A stretch of DNA of 64,000 nt, from assembly GCF_000294775.2 (NCBI RefSeq), contig NZ_CP015506.1, forward strand, positions 3,013,501-3,077,500, read 5' to 3'. Every line of letters begins with the position of its first letter. Within the stretch, counting starts at the first letter, position 1. Shown in pieces: positions 25,670-34,610 of this stretch. The notes under the pieces were generated by a model. It did no database searches, was not told where the DNA came from, and worked only from the letters and a program-made list of their open reading frames with translations. Position numbers and translations under genes: made by a program. This DNA is from Cytobacillus oceanisediminis 2691 (GTDB taxonomy: Bacteria; Bacillota; Bacilli; Bacillales; Cytobacillaceae).

Positions 25670-26167
25670 TTAGGACCAATCAACGCCACCCCAAGAGGAT
25701 TGCAACTTTCGCAACAGAACAATTTGGCCGATATGATACGTATCGTGCATCATGATATTGCTGAGTAAACGTTCAATAGAATACCTGTTAGCTGCATACG
25801 GAGTTTTTAACTTTTCATCGTCAAGGTCCGCAATGACCGTTTTTAATTTATTCATAACTTCATTAAGGCGCTGCACTGTCTGGGTCCACCCAATTTCGTC
25901 TTCTGGATCCCCCGGATTTCCAAAGGTTTCTTCATTGTCTTCTGCCTTATGCGGATTCTCTGTGCCCTTAATTCGATGGATTACGTCTTCATTCCAAAAA
26001 ATCAAGTGGTTGACAATCTGCCAAATCGAATTGCTGATTCCCGAACTTGTCCATGCTGCCTCAGCTGCGCTGACTCCATGAAGCGCCTGATTCATGGATG
26101 CAAACCAATCATTCTCATGGCAATGCATGTCGAGTTGTTCTAAAAACATTTTGGTTACAACTTGCAT
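25670..26167 (-). CDS. DinB-family protein
   Basis: The 165-residue four-helix protein has the metal-binding His pattern of DinB members: IVNHLIFWNE near residue 50 and MMHDTYHIGQI near 140. It may be a thiol transferase or an uncharacterised metal enzyme. Its position upstream of a DinB relic and the YfiT gene suggests a small expanded DinB cluster. Confidence 0.82.
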   Translation of the reverse strand: MQVVTKMFLEQLDMHCHENDWFASMNQALHGVSAAEAAWTSSGISNSIWQIVNHLIFWNEDVIHRIKGTENPHKAEDNEETFGNPGDPEDEIGWTQTVQRLNEVMNKLKTVIADLDDEKLKTPYAANRYSIERLLSNIMMHDTYHIGQIVLLRKLQSSWGGVDWS

Positions 26168-26532
26168 ACAAACATTCTCCTCACTGTTTAGTGTAATCTT
26201 TCAAAGTTAAACTAAAGTACAAATTAATCGGTCCTAAAAAGGTAAAAACCAAATTCAAATGGTCCCTTCCATATTGGACATACCTATATCTCCAGCCTCT
26301 AATTCTCTTCAACACGGCAGGGTATTGTCCGGGTGACGAAACACTAATCCTCAATCAATTTCAAAAAAGCCATTGATACGCATAAAATAACCTTCATTTT
26401 CGACTGTCGGCCATATAACGAAAAAATATTCTTATTGAAATACTCTCTTTTATTTTGAGAATACAACAAACCCATGATCACTATGAATTATTCGGCTCAT
26501 CCAGCTTTTATTCCTTCTTCATGACAAATAAA
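26168..26532. other. Intergenic region with possible decayed coding sequence
   Basis: The minus strand near 26340-26410 carries a short protein-like stretch (VIWPTVENEGYFMRINGFF) with stops around it, perhaps a gene relic. Nothing else is recognised. Confidence 0.3.
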
Positions 26533-26575
26533 GACCCTATAGGGCAGACCTTTTTAATTGTCTGCTCTATAAGGT
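26533..26575 (-). terminator. Rho-independent terminator after the VOC gene
   Basis: A 16-bp stem with two mismatches (ACCTTATAGAGCAGAC paired with GTCTGCCCTATAGGGT) ends in CTTTATTT on the minus strand. Confidence 0.75.
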
Positions 26576-26662
26576 ACATTGGATCTTCCACTCACAAACT
26601 TTCCCGTTATTGAACAATTAACGGAAGATGCTTTATTAAACATTGCCTCCTCATAAAATTAT

Positions 26663-27082
26663 CTATTCGGAAATGAGATATTTTTCTTTGAAGATTGGAC
26701 TAAGCTCACTCCATACATCAAATTTATTACCATCTAAATCATAAAAAACAAAATTTCTTCCCGTGTGTCCTCTATCCTCGATCTCTCCAACTCTAATTTC
26801 ACTATGCTTAAAGTCTTTATGTATTGCTTCTAAGGCATTTAATCCATTTACTTCGAATGTTAATGAAAAACGCTCATCACCGTAAATATCAAAGAAATTA
26901 GAGCTTTGATTTTCATTAGACTTCACAAGAAAAATGCTTTGATTAGCGATGTTTAAAATTGCTTTGTCTTGATCTTTGTAGCTTAACTCTGCTCCTAATT
27001 TATTTACATACCAATCAGAAGAAAGATCTACATTAGTTACTGGTATATAGGTTGTGCCAACTCTTAATAATTTCTCACCCAT
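26663..27082 (-). CDS. VOC/glyoxalase-family protein
   Basis: The start at 27082 has AGGAGA 5 bases upstream. The earlier in-frame ATG overlaps that site and is less likely. The 139-residue protein contains one VOC domain (TTYIPVTNVDLSSDWYVNKL, then GRNFVFYDLDGNKFDVW). Its Glu/His metal-ligand pattern is partial. The family includes glyoxalases, ring-cleaving enzymes and antibiotic-binding proteins; the substrate is unknown. Confidence 0.8.
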   Translation of the reverse strand: MGEKLLRVGTTYIPVTNVDLSSDWYVNKLGAELSYKDQDKAILNIANQSIFLVKSNENQSSNFFDIYGDERFSLTFEVNGLNALEAIHKDFKHSEIRVGEIEDRGHTGRNFVFYDLDGNKFDVWSELSPIFKEKYLISE

Positions 27083-27132
27083 TTTTTGTCTCCTCTCACA
27101 TTCCAAAATATTCTAAATTTAATCATTCAACA

Positions 27133-27168
27133 AAAAATCCTTACTTCCTGCATTAAGTAAGGATTTTA
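27133..27168 (-). terminator. Bidirectional terminator hairpin
   Basis: AAATCCTTACTT and AAGTAAGGATTT (12 bp) around a short loop, T-rich on both sides, between the VOC gene and the subtilase gene. Confidence 0.7.
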
Positions 27169-27363
27169 TACTGATATATGCAACCGTTATTCAGCTACCT
27201 CCTCAATAAAAGAAGAGAATACACCCGATTACTTTGAAAGCAGCTTCATTGTACTTCTTTTCATAGTTTTACTCCTAACATCCTGATTCTTTTGTTTTTT
27301 TCAAATTGCTATTGATGTCAGGAAGGTCATTCACTTGTGAAAAAGGTGTTCTCAACTAAGTTA

Positions 27364-27390
27364 CCCCTACTACCTGATACGGTAGTAGGG
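27364..27390. terminator. Perfect hairpin downstream of the subtilase gene
   Basis: CCCTACTACC and GGTAGTAGGG pair over 10 bp around TGATAC. There is no T-run, so it may stabilise the message end and not stop transcription. Confidence 0.5.
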
Positions 27391-27470
27391 ATTCATCAGG
27401 TATCCTATACGATTCGAATATTTTTCATTTAATTCCTGTTTTAATTCTGATAACAATAATACTTCCTGCT

Positions 27471-30400
27471 TTACTCAACACCCAACTCTTCTAAAATACT
27501 TTCTAATGTTTTCCCATCATGCTTTTCTTTTGGAGCCGGTGGATTTTCAACAAATTTGTTTTGCAGCTGGTAATTCTTTTGAACAAAGGCGATATCTTTC
27601 GCATCAACCGTCCCATCAAAGTTGATGTCAGCCGAACGGTTATCGGTTTTCCAGGCCTTTTGGATTTCAATGGCGTCTAAAACATCAATGACTTGGTCTT
27701 GATTGACATCACCAGCTGTAATATCAATTGGATTAACATAATGATTTTTACCAAAAAGCTTACCTTTGTATTCAAACCCAATATGTTGTTTACTGTGAAC
27801 TTCAAAGTGACCAGGAATCTTAATCTCCAAAGTATATGGATCCTTGCTTAAAGGAAGTTTTTCTACCCGGTAATTTAATCTATCCTCTACTAAAGAAGTA
27901 GCGTCCACTATAGTACTATCGGATTTTATAAATTTCACAGATCCTCCAACCTTTGACCAATCTCTGCTCTCAAGCAGATCGTTATCAGGATTACGGAATC
28001 CTTCCGCTAATACATAGCCATAAGCTGAATTATATTGTGGATCGACCTCTATCTTTTGGCCAGCATTTAATAGTGTACTTGTTTCATTTTGACCATTTAT
28101 TAGAGTAGCAGTAGGATTAATACTAGTGCCAGTAAGGAAGGTTTCATCCGTAATCTTAACTGATACTTCCACAACTGCAGTGTGGTCAAATGTCTCATTG
28201 GTCCCATTAAAGGTTACCTTCACCTCATCACCATTAACTGCAATTGCAGCTTTGTCGGATATTCCATTGGCAAGCTTGGCATCGATTAATTCCATTGACC
28301 CGAACCTATCTTTAAAGTTCCAAGTTACTTCTTTAGCATCACTTACATTATCCAAGATTACTTGAGCTTGAACCGTTTCACCTGTTTTTACTTTATTGAT
28401 ATCACTCTTTACATACGTAACAGGTGTCCCCTCCTTGACAAAGTAATAATCTTTCTGCACTGGTGAATTACCAGCAGAATCAAGTCCATTCATTGTAAAT
28501 CTCAGTGCTTGTATAGATTCTTCCATAGCTATCTCTTCTGCCCATTTCCCATCTTTATCCATAGCGACAGGACTAGAAGGGAATCCCCATTCTCCCCACT
28601 TATAAATGACCGCATTCGATGATTGATCGATTTCGATTCCTGCATTCTGCATTTTTTCCACGAGTGGATCAGTAATCTGAATTTCAAATGGGTATGTTTC
28701 CTGCCCTGGTTTGTATTCAAGGAATGGTGATGGACCGTCGAGTGAACTTTCAAAATTCGGATCATCTATATCTATGAAGATGTCACGTGTTTCTTTTGTC
28801 ACTTTCCCGGATGTACCCGTTGTTACAAATAACAATTTATAGTGACCAGGCTGTGCATAACTCTCTTCTTCTGCAATCGGCTGTTTGGAGTTCCCAGTGA
28901 ATTCGTAATATCTTCCGTTAAATAGTCCTATTAAAGAAAGATCCCGATCTAGTGGACTGCCTTTTAAATTCACCGTTCCAAGGAAACCTATATCTTTCCC
29001 TGTTTCGCCATCTTGAAGGATGACATCCATTGTTTCCGCTGGTGAGCTTAAATTAAATCTAGCCAGAGCACCTAAACGATTATCAATCATCGTTCTTTCT
29101 TGATTTAAATATGGCGGTGTTATTGAAGGTGTCAGTAAATCTAAATAGTGTAACCCTTCCTTTGTAATTCTAAAATTAAATGGTATACGGTACTGATCAG
29201 ATGAATCTTCTTTATTTGTGAGTGTAATGAATCCTTCATATAGACCCACTTTGGCTGTTTTCGGTACCGTTAAGAAGACATTCTGTTTCACTTCTTTATT
29301 TGCTTTTACTTTTATACTTTTGCCTGTACTAACGGAAACACCATTTTTACTTAGGCTGTTCGTTCCTTCCGCTGCATTTTCTTCAACAGAAACCGTAAAC
29401 GTTTTGTTCACATCACTGCTATTTTTGAACCTAATGCTTCGATTTTCACGGACATAACTTCCTTCTGCGCCAAAGTGATTACCAAAGCTGATATCACCGG
29501 ATGGATTATTAACCGTTACAAAACCAGCACCATCTGGAATGAGGGTTTCATCGGTCACCTGCATTTTCATATCACCGTGAATGGCTTGATAAGGGTCCAC
29601 TCGGCCAGCCCCCACTTCATACAGGCTATACTCACCATTTAAAGGATCCGCCGTATTCATAAGAATCGTTTTAATATCGTCAGGGTCAAGATCTGGTTTC
29701 GAATCTAATAATAAAGCCGCGATTCCAGCTGTATGGGGTGCCGCCATTGATGTTCCTGAAAGACGTGCATAGGCATACTCATAATCTTCCTGATTCTCAG
29801 GGTCAATCATATAAGAAGGGTATGCAGAAAGCACACTCACCCCTGGAGCAACGACTTCTGGCTTCATATCATAATTATCATTGACCGGTCCTCTTGAACT
29901 AAAGTCTGCCAGTTTATCTCCTTCTGATTGGGTTTCTTTTAAATTTGAGAATGTAAGAGTTGTATCCCCTTGAGTGATCTTCGCTTTTAATTGCTCACCT
30001 GCTGCTTTGGTGATAGAGAATGCAGGAACAAATGCAGTCGATTCACCAAGGTTTTGACCAATCTGGCCGTCAACATTGTTATACATAATCACAGCTTGAG
30101 CACCATGCTCTTTGGCAAATTTGATTTTGTCAGCCAAGGCAAAATTCCCGCGTTGGACGAAAGCAATTTTTCCTTCAACATTTTTGCCTGTATAATCCTC
30201 CTGTGCACCTAAACCTACATCGACAAGTCCAAGGGATTGACCATCCAGTTTAGAAAAATCATCCGCAAAGCTTCTTCCCATACTTACGAGCTCAGTGGAC
30301 CAATCCTCTGATACACTACCTGTAAACGTAGTCAGCTCAACGGGAACGTCACTCGCTCCAACCGTTAAAGCTAATGCAGCAGTACCTGGTGACCCGACTG

Positions 30401-31559
30401 TGTTAGAGCCTGGTCCGGAATTCCCTGCAGAAACAACTGCCGTTACACCGTTTAAAACGGCATAATTAATCGCTGTACTCGTTGGATAATTTGGATCATT
30501 TACCGCTGCACCTAATGAAAGGTTCATAACATCCATTCCGTCTTCCACTGCTTTTTCAATACCTGCAATAACATCTTCAGAGGTTCCGCTTCCATAAGGC
30601 CCCAGCACACGGTACACATATAGGTCGGCGTCAGGTGCTACCCCTACAACAGACACTTCACTGTCATTTTTATTTTGACCTGCGATCGTACCTGAGACAT
30701 GTGTCCCATGGGATGTATAATAGGTCGAGCCTGTAAAGGGATTGATTTCAGGCTGATTCGAATTTTGCCAATCCTTATAGGATGTTTCCATTGGATCCTT
30801 ATCATCATCAACAAAATCATATCCACCTTTATAAGCATCCTTTAAATCTGGATGGTTATAATCAATCCCCGTATCAAGAACAGCTACTTTAACACCCTTA
30901 CCCGTAATCCCTTCCTTATGTAATTCATCAATTTTTAAATAAGGGATACTCTCAACAGAAGTGGTGACTTCTTTTTCAATATCTTTAGGCAGTTCTTTTT
31001 GAATAGGATCAACCGTAAAGGTGTGATTTTTATATACTGCATGGACGACATCTGATTGCAATAGGAGTGCTACTTGATCGGCTGGCAATGTCATGGCTAC
31101 ACCGTTATAGGCTTTTTTGAACGTATGGGAAATGGAACTTGAGATGCTTTTTGTTTTGGGATTCTCTTTCAGTAAGATATTTTGGATGTCAGCTTTAAAC
31201 GTTTTATGTTCTTTTTCAACCTCTGCATCGGCTTTCTCTTTTTTCAATTCCTTGCCTTTTAAGGCAGCTTCCAGAACCGCTACTTTACTAGGCTTTGATT
31301 TAAACTGGACGATAACGGAGATTTCTTTCTGTGAGGATAGATCTTCGCTTTTGAAGCCTATCAGCCCTCCGTCCGTGTTCAGTTGCAGCTGTTCTAAGGC
31401 TTTTCTTTGTTCACTGTTCAAAGTGGATAAGATGTCTTCAGCACTTCGTTCACTTGCACCTGCTTCTGGTATGCTGAAAATTGAAGTTGCAGGTGAAACT
31501 AGCAATCCAGCAGACAAGGTAATCACTGCTGTTTTTTTCATTATAGAACTGACTTTCAT
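27471..31559 (-). CDS. Secreted subtilisin-like protease (Vpr-type) with dockerin repeat
   Basis: This is a secreted endopeptidase of about 1362 residues. In order: signal peptide (to about residue 36), inhibitor I9 propeptide (about 80-185), S8 catalytic domain with Asp229 (VAVLDTGID), His284 (SHGTHVSG) and Ser604 (LSGTSMAAPH), a PA domain inserted between His and Ser, several Ig/Fn3-like beta domains, and a C-terminal dockerin-type EF pair (DVNQDQVIDVLDAIEI, DINFDGTVDAKDI). The layout matches Bacillus Vpr with a dockerin added. The start at 31559 has GGGG 6 bases upstream; a GTG four codons earlier is the alternative. Confidence 0.93.
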   Translation of the reverse strand: MKVSSIMKKTAVITLSAGLLVSPATSIFSIPEAGASERSAEDILSTLNSEQRKALEQLQLNTDGGLIGFKSEDLSSQKEISVIVQFKSKPSKVAVLEAALKGKELKKEKADAEVEKEHKTFKADIQNILLKENPKTKSISSSISHTFKKAYNGVAMTLPADQVALLLQSDVVHAVYKNHTFTVDPIQKELPKDIEKEVTTSVESIPYLKIDELHKEGITGKGVKVAVLDTGIDYNHPDLKDAYKGGYDFVDDDKDPMETSYKDWQNSNQPEINPFTGSTYYTSHGTHVSGTIAGQNKNDSEVSVVGVAPDADLYVYRVLGPYGSGTSEDVIAGIEKAVEDGMDVMNLSLGAAVNDPNYPTSTAINYAVLNGVTAVVSAGNSGPGSNTVGSPGTAALALTVGASDVPVELTTFTGSVSEDWSTELVSMGRSFADDFSKLDGQSLGLVDVGLGAQEDYTGKNVEGKIAFVQRGNFALADKIKFAKEHGAQAVIMYNNVDGQIGQNLGESTAFVPAFSITKAAGEQLKAKITQGDTTLTFSNLKETQSEGDKLADFSSRGPVNDNYDMKPEVVAPGVSVLSAYPSYMIDPENQEDYEYAYARLSGTSMAAPHTAGIAALLLDSKPDLDPDDIKTILMNTADPLNGEYSLYEVGAGRVDPYQAIHGDMKMQVTDETLIPDGAGFVTVNNPSGDISFGNHFGAEGSYVRENRSIRFKNSSDVNKTFTVSVEENAAEGTNSLSKNGVSVSTGKSIKVKANKEVKQNVFLTVPKTAKVGLYEGFITLTNKEDSSDQYRIPFNFRITKEGLHYLDLLTPSITPPYLNQERTMIDNRLGALARFNLSSPAETMDVILQDGETGKDIGFLGTVNLKGSPLDRDLSLIGLFNGRYYEFTGNSKQPIAEEESYAQPGHYKLLFVTTGTSGKVTKETRDIFIDIDDPNFESSLDGPSPFLEYKPGQETYPFEIQITDPLVEKMQNAGIEIDQSSNAVIYKWGEWGFPSSPVAMDKDGKWAEEIAMEESIQALRFTMNGLDSAGNSPVQKDYYFVKEGTPVTYVKSDINKVKTGETVQAQVILDNVSDAKEVTWNFKDRFGSMELIDAKLANGISDKAAIAVNGDEVKVTFNGTNETFDHTAVVEVSVKITDETFLTGTSINPTATLINGQNETSTLLNAGQKIEVDPQYNSAYGYVLAEGFRNPDNDLLESRDWSKVGGSVKFIKSDSTIVDATSLVEDRLNYRVEKLPLSKDPYTLEIKIPGHFEVHSKQHIGFEYKGKLFGKNHYVNPIDITAGDVNQDQVIDVLDAIEIQKAWKTDNRSADINFDGTVDAKDIAFVQKNYQLQNKFVENPPAPKEKHDGKTLESILEELGVE

Positions 31560-31569
31560 ATGTTTCCCC

Positions 31570-31862
31570 ACTCTCTTTATTATTTTTATTATGCTTAAAT
31601 ACCCTCTCTTTAGTGTTTAGAATATTCCAACACTTTCATTCTAGTTCCCTTCCTTCCTATTTACAATCGGGGTTTTTTTGTATGACGAAAGTATTCCTTG
31701 CTACGAAAAAAAAGACGATAAATAGGTTTATAGTACGTTTTCTGGTAAATTTATCCCGGTCGCAGCAGTTATGATTTGGGGTAAAGATCTAAATGGATTA
31801 TCATAAAATCTTTTAATACTTTTCTCACTAAGGCTTAGATCATTTATAATTATCCAAGTGCC
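31570..31862. other. Promoter region of the subtilase gene
   Basis: AT-rich sequence between the subtilase start and the Spo0E-type stop, which lie on the same strand. No gene or hairpin is recognised. Confidence 0.35.
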
Positions 31863-32057
31863 TTAGCCTAAACATTGTAAATATGCTATGTGGTGGATGC
31901 TCCTATAGAACTTACCTTTTTGATATTCATTCAACAGTTTATCTAACTGTTGACTAAGTCTAATTGTATCCGGGTGATTTAAACCTTTTTTTATACCTGA
32001 ACGGATCATGCGATTACGTTTAAAGTTAATCTTAATTTCAAGTCTAGTTATATTCAT
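31863..32057 (-). CDS. Spo0E-family aspartyl-phosphate phosphatase
   Basis: The start at 32057 (MNITRLEIKINFKRNRMI) has CAGGAGA just upstream. A longer frame starts earlier but has no site. The 64-residue, two-helix protein ends with the family signature SQQLDKLLNEY (SxxxD type). Such proteins dephosphorylate Spo0A~P or related regulators and delay sporulation. It sits between the exoprotease and the matrix operon, both typical Spo0A/AbrB-controlled functions. Confidence 0.82.
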   Translation of the reverse strand: MNITRLEIKINFKRNRMIRSGIKKGLNHPDTIRLSQQLDKLLNEYQKGKFYRSIHHIAYLQCLG

Positions 32058-32157
32058 TGCTTTCTCCTGGTTATAGTCTGAATGCAAAATAAGGCTCATT
32101 ATTAAATAACGAATTAGTTCGGCTTTTGACAAATTACAACGTTAAAAAAATATAAGA

Positions 32158-32258
32158 AAACTTAATCTATATCGCTGTGAAACTTCAAGTTTACATTTGG
32201 CTGCATCAGCAAACGCCATCCTTTCTAATTAGGTTTTAGAAAGGATGGCGTCATTTTT
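32158..32258 (+). ncRNA. Candidate small RNA with strong terminator
   Basis: A promoter-like TTGACA (32126-32131) and TATAAG (32151-32156, spacing 19, or ATATAA at 18) precede a stretch without coding potential. That stretch ends in a 15-bp perfect stem (CGCCATCCTTTCTAA with its complement) and TCATTTTTT at 32214-32258. No plus-strand gene lies upstream, so the terminator needs another explanation. Inference only. Confidence 0.45.
32214..32258 (+). terminator. Strong Rho-independent terminator
   Basis: 15-bp perfect stem, 7-base loop, then a T-run on the plus strand only. On the minus strand it could also stabilise the end of the tasA/calY message. Confidence 0.85.
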
Positions 32259-32336
32259 TGGTGCGATGCTTTCTTGAAATCCAAGAATTAAACTGAAGCT
32301 AGGATTCTATTTAAAAATAGCAGAGCACCTTTACTA

Positions 32337-32954
32337 TTAGTTATTATCTGACTCTGTATCGTCATGGTAAGCAGGATCTGTTTGCTCTGCATTAAATGTC
32401 CAATCTACTTTTAACTTATCACCTTGGAATTGATTTTGATCTTCTCCATTGTCTACAAATTCAAATAATACGAATATTTTTTCTTTTTCGCCTGCAGGAA
32501 TGCCATCTGGATATGGACCTGCAAGATTATCTATTTGAGTTAAGTCTGGTTGTTTAGTCTGTAAATCATGTAATGTAGTTTCTACAACAGTGTTAGTTGA
32601 ACTGCTTGTGTTATACATGATCGTAACTTTGATGTGTTTTGCTAAATCATCCTGATTGGCTTTTCCATCCAATTGGGCATCATCAACGGTGTAACTTGTA
32701 TCTAACAGCACTTTTCCAATATCTAATGTACCGTTGTTTTCAAGTGTAAATTCACGGTAAATTTCATCACCCGGCTTGATATTGCTAATGTTAACAACTG
32801 TACTAGGATTTAGCCCTAAATCCAATGTACCTGCTGCGAATGTGTTCTGGGTTTCGACTGAGTCACTAAAATAGGCAAATGTTCCTCCGCCGATTAATGA
32901 CAATCCTAATGCTGCACCCATAACACCTTGACTTACCTTCTTTGTAAAACTCAT
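32337..32954 (-). CDS. TasA/CalY-family biofilm fibre protein (camelysin)
   Basis: The 205-residue protein begins MSFTKKVSQGVMGAALGLSL and has the SipW-type processing region GGGTFAYFSDSVETQNTFAAGTL. The mature jelly-roll domain (ITNIKPGDE-type strand, DLAKHIKVTIMYN) is typical of the TasA/CalY (M73) family. It assembles into extracellular matrix fibres. GGGGG lies 7 bases before the ATG. It is the last gene of the DUF4047-sipW-tasA operon. Confidence 0.9.
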   Translation of the reverse strand: MSFTKKVSQGVMGAALGLSLIGGGTFAYFSDSVETQNTFAAGTLDLGLNPSTVVNISNIKPGDEIYREFTLENNGTLDIGKVLLDTSYTVDDAQLDGKANQDDLAKHIKVTIMYNTSSSTNTVVETTLHDLQTKQPDLTQIDNLAGPYPDGIPAGEKEKIFVLFEFVDNGEDQNQFQGDKLKVDWTFNAEQTDPAYHDDTESDNN

Positions 32955-33033
32955 TGTAAATCCCCCTTAAAATATTAAAATTATTATTAAACTCCTATGT
33001 ATGTGTGTAGATACATGGGAGATATAACCTAAA

Positions 33034-33582
33034 TCATCTTGCATTATTTACTTCCAGCTCTTTTTTCGCACTCAAGATGGTGCGCAATGAAGAAATTACC
33101 AACAATATACCCGGTATAATCAACAAAAGAGCTGACCCCGTTTTTGAAGCTGCAAAGTTCAATGCATACCCGATATACGGAATCGTAAAGCCAGTGTACT
33201 TTCCAACCACATCTTGTGCGGGAACAGACCATAAATCCAGAGCGTCATTATTATCGCCTTTGGTTTTATACCATGCTTGTCCATCCTCTTGTTTCACATC
33301 TGCAATTCTATGGGTAACGATCTTCTCTTCTAACCGGAAAGTAATAATATCACCTTCCTGATAATTAGAATGATCAGTTCCTAACTTGATTGAAATAATA
33401 GAACCCGTTTGAAAAGTGGGCTCCATGGAACCTGATAGGACTGCTTTGACTTGATATCCTAAAAAAGTCGGTTCTGAACCAGATATCCTTGAAGAAAGAA
33501 CAACAAATGCTAAGAAACAGACGACGACCACGAAAGCGAATCCCAAAATACTACTTAGGCATCTCAAAATTATTTTCTGCAT
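33034..33582 (-). CDS. sipW: Signal peptidase I, SipW type (ER-type)
   Basis: The 182-residue membrane peptidase has an N-terminal helix, Ser52 in VLSGSMEPTF, His91 in IVTHRI (the Ser/His pattern of ER-type S26B enzymes, in place of Ser/Lys) and a C-terminal membrane helix. SipW matures TasA- and TapA-type proteins. Its start overlaps the upstream DUF4047 gene by 32 bases, and it precedes the tasA/calY gene by 79 bases, so its substrate is clear from context. Confidence 0.93.
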   Translation of the reverse strand: MQKIILRCLSSILGFAFVVVVCFLAFVVLSSRISGSEPTFLGYQVKAVLSGSMEPTFQTGSIISIKLGTDHSNYQEGDIITFRLEEKIVTHRIADVKQEDGQAWYKTKGDNNDALDLWSVPAQDVVGKYTGFTIPYIGYALNFAASKTGSALLLIIPGILLVISSLRTILSAKKELEVNNAR

Positions 33583-34363
33583 GTTCTACCACCTGCTCAT
33601 TATTATTTGAACTCTGTGATGTCTCTTGATTAGATGACCCTTCAATAAGAGATTTAGAGTTTTCTTGACGTTTCTGGAATTGTGCAGTTTCCTGAGATTT
33701 TTCTTCCTTTGATTCCTGAGTTTTTTCTGTATGTTCCGGCGCCTGCTCATTATTATTTAACTTTTTTGTTGCCTCATGTTCAGGTTCAATCTGAATTTCA
33801 GTGCTTCCGTTATGTTGTTTCACTTGAGTATTTCCCTGGGAAGCTTTATCTTCTCGTTCCTTTATCTCCACTGAAATAGAGGAGAGGATCATTTCTAGTT
33901 TTTGAAAATCTATCTTTTCCCGTACTTCCTTTAACCTGTTTTCTACGTTGAGCAGCCCTTCAGAAACATAATCAAAGGTATGACCATTATCATTAGTTTG
34001 GTTATGATAGTCGGAAAGTTCATTATAAATCTGTTGAAGAGCCGTAAATTGCTGATACAGCTCCTTTTCGATAGATTCAACTTTAGTAAATCTATCATGT
34101 AACACCTGTAACGATCCTTCTGCTTGAACAGTATGAATCCGTTCATACTCGCGGTGCATCTGATCTGCAATTTCATCTGCCCTATCTTCTAGTAATTTAA
34201 TAGTTTCAGGAAAAATAATTGCTGCAGATACTGTTATAGGTTCTGTTGAAACTTGGCTTGAAAAGGAAGCTTCTGTTTCTCCTATTACATGCAGCCCTAA
34301 ATAAAATGACATGGAACATAAACAAGTAAGTATGATGGCTTTATGAATAGCAGCTTTTTTCAT
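33551..34363 (-). CDS. DUF4047-like secreted protein, first gene of the matrix operon
   Basis: The 270-residue protein has a hydrophobic N-terminal signal (ILTCLCSMSFYLGLHVIGE) followed by EASFSSQVSTEPITVSAA, a SipW-substrate-like cleavage context. A long coiled-coil part (about 60-180) and a Gln/Glu/Asn/Ser-rich tail follow. It occupies the place TapA has in B. subtilis and resembles DUF4047 proteins near sipW/calY in related bacilli. It may anchor or nucleate TasA fibres; that role is inferred from position. GGGGGGTG precedes the ATG. Confidence 0.75.
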   Translation of the reverse strand: MKKAAIHKAIILTCLCSMSFYLGLHVIGETEASFSSQVSTEPITVSAAIIFPETIKLLEDRADEIADQMHREYERIHTVQAEGSLQVLHDRFTKVESIEKELYQQFTALQQIYNELSDYHNQTNDNGHTFDYVSEGLLNVENRLKEVREKIDFQKLEMILSSISVEIKEREDKASQGNTQVKQHNGSTEIQIEPEHEATKKLNNNEQAPEHTEKTQESKEEKSQETAQFQKRQENSKSLIEGSSNQETSQSSNNNEQVVEHAENNFEMPK

Positions 34364-34410
34364 TTTTCACCCCCCTAAGCAAAATGACTTGATAGAAATC
34401 ATTATTACTT

Positions 34411-34425
34411 ATTTGTCAGAAAATT
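34411..34425. promoter_or_regulatory. CodY-box-like motif 1 upstream of the neutral protease
   Basis: ATTTGTCAGAAAATT differs from the CodY consensus AATTTTCWGAAAATT at two positions. It lies in the shared upstream region of the matrix operon and the protease. Confidence 0.5.
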
Positions 34426-34510
34426 GTATTGAGAAATTTCCATTACAAAACAACGCTGAAATTTGTCGATTAGACCCGAAAACACTTAAAACACCGCAAA
34501 ACCCGTCTGA

Positions 34511-34525
34511 AATTTTCTCAAATTT
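34511..34525. promoter_or_regulatory. CodY-box-like motif 2 upstream of the neutral protease
   Basis: AATTTTCTCAAATTT also has two mismatches to the CodY consensus and lies exactly 100 bases after the first. Two such boxes suggest nutritional repression of the protease. Confidence 0.5.
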
Positions 34526-34610
34526 AATTTCTCTGGTTAATATTGATTTTGCCGAAACTTTTCTGAATAATTCTAATTGTTCCAACAAAAATTCAATAAG
34601 GGGTGTGTTT

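Noticed and set aside
34389-34610. 74-codon N-terminal extension of the neutral protease
   Set aside because: The signal peptide and ribosome site place the start at 34611; the upstream part contains CodY-like boxes.
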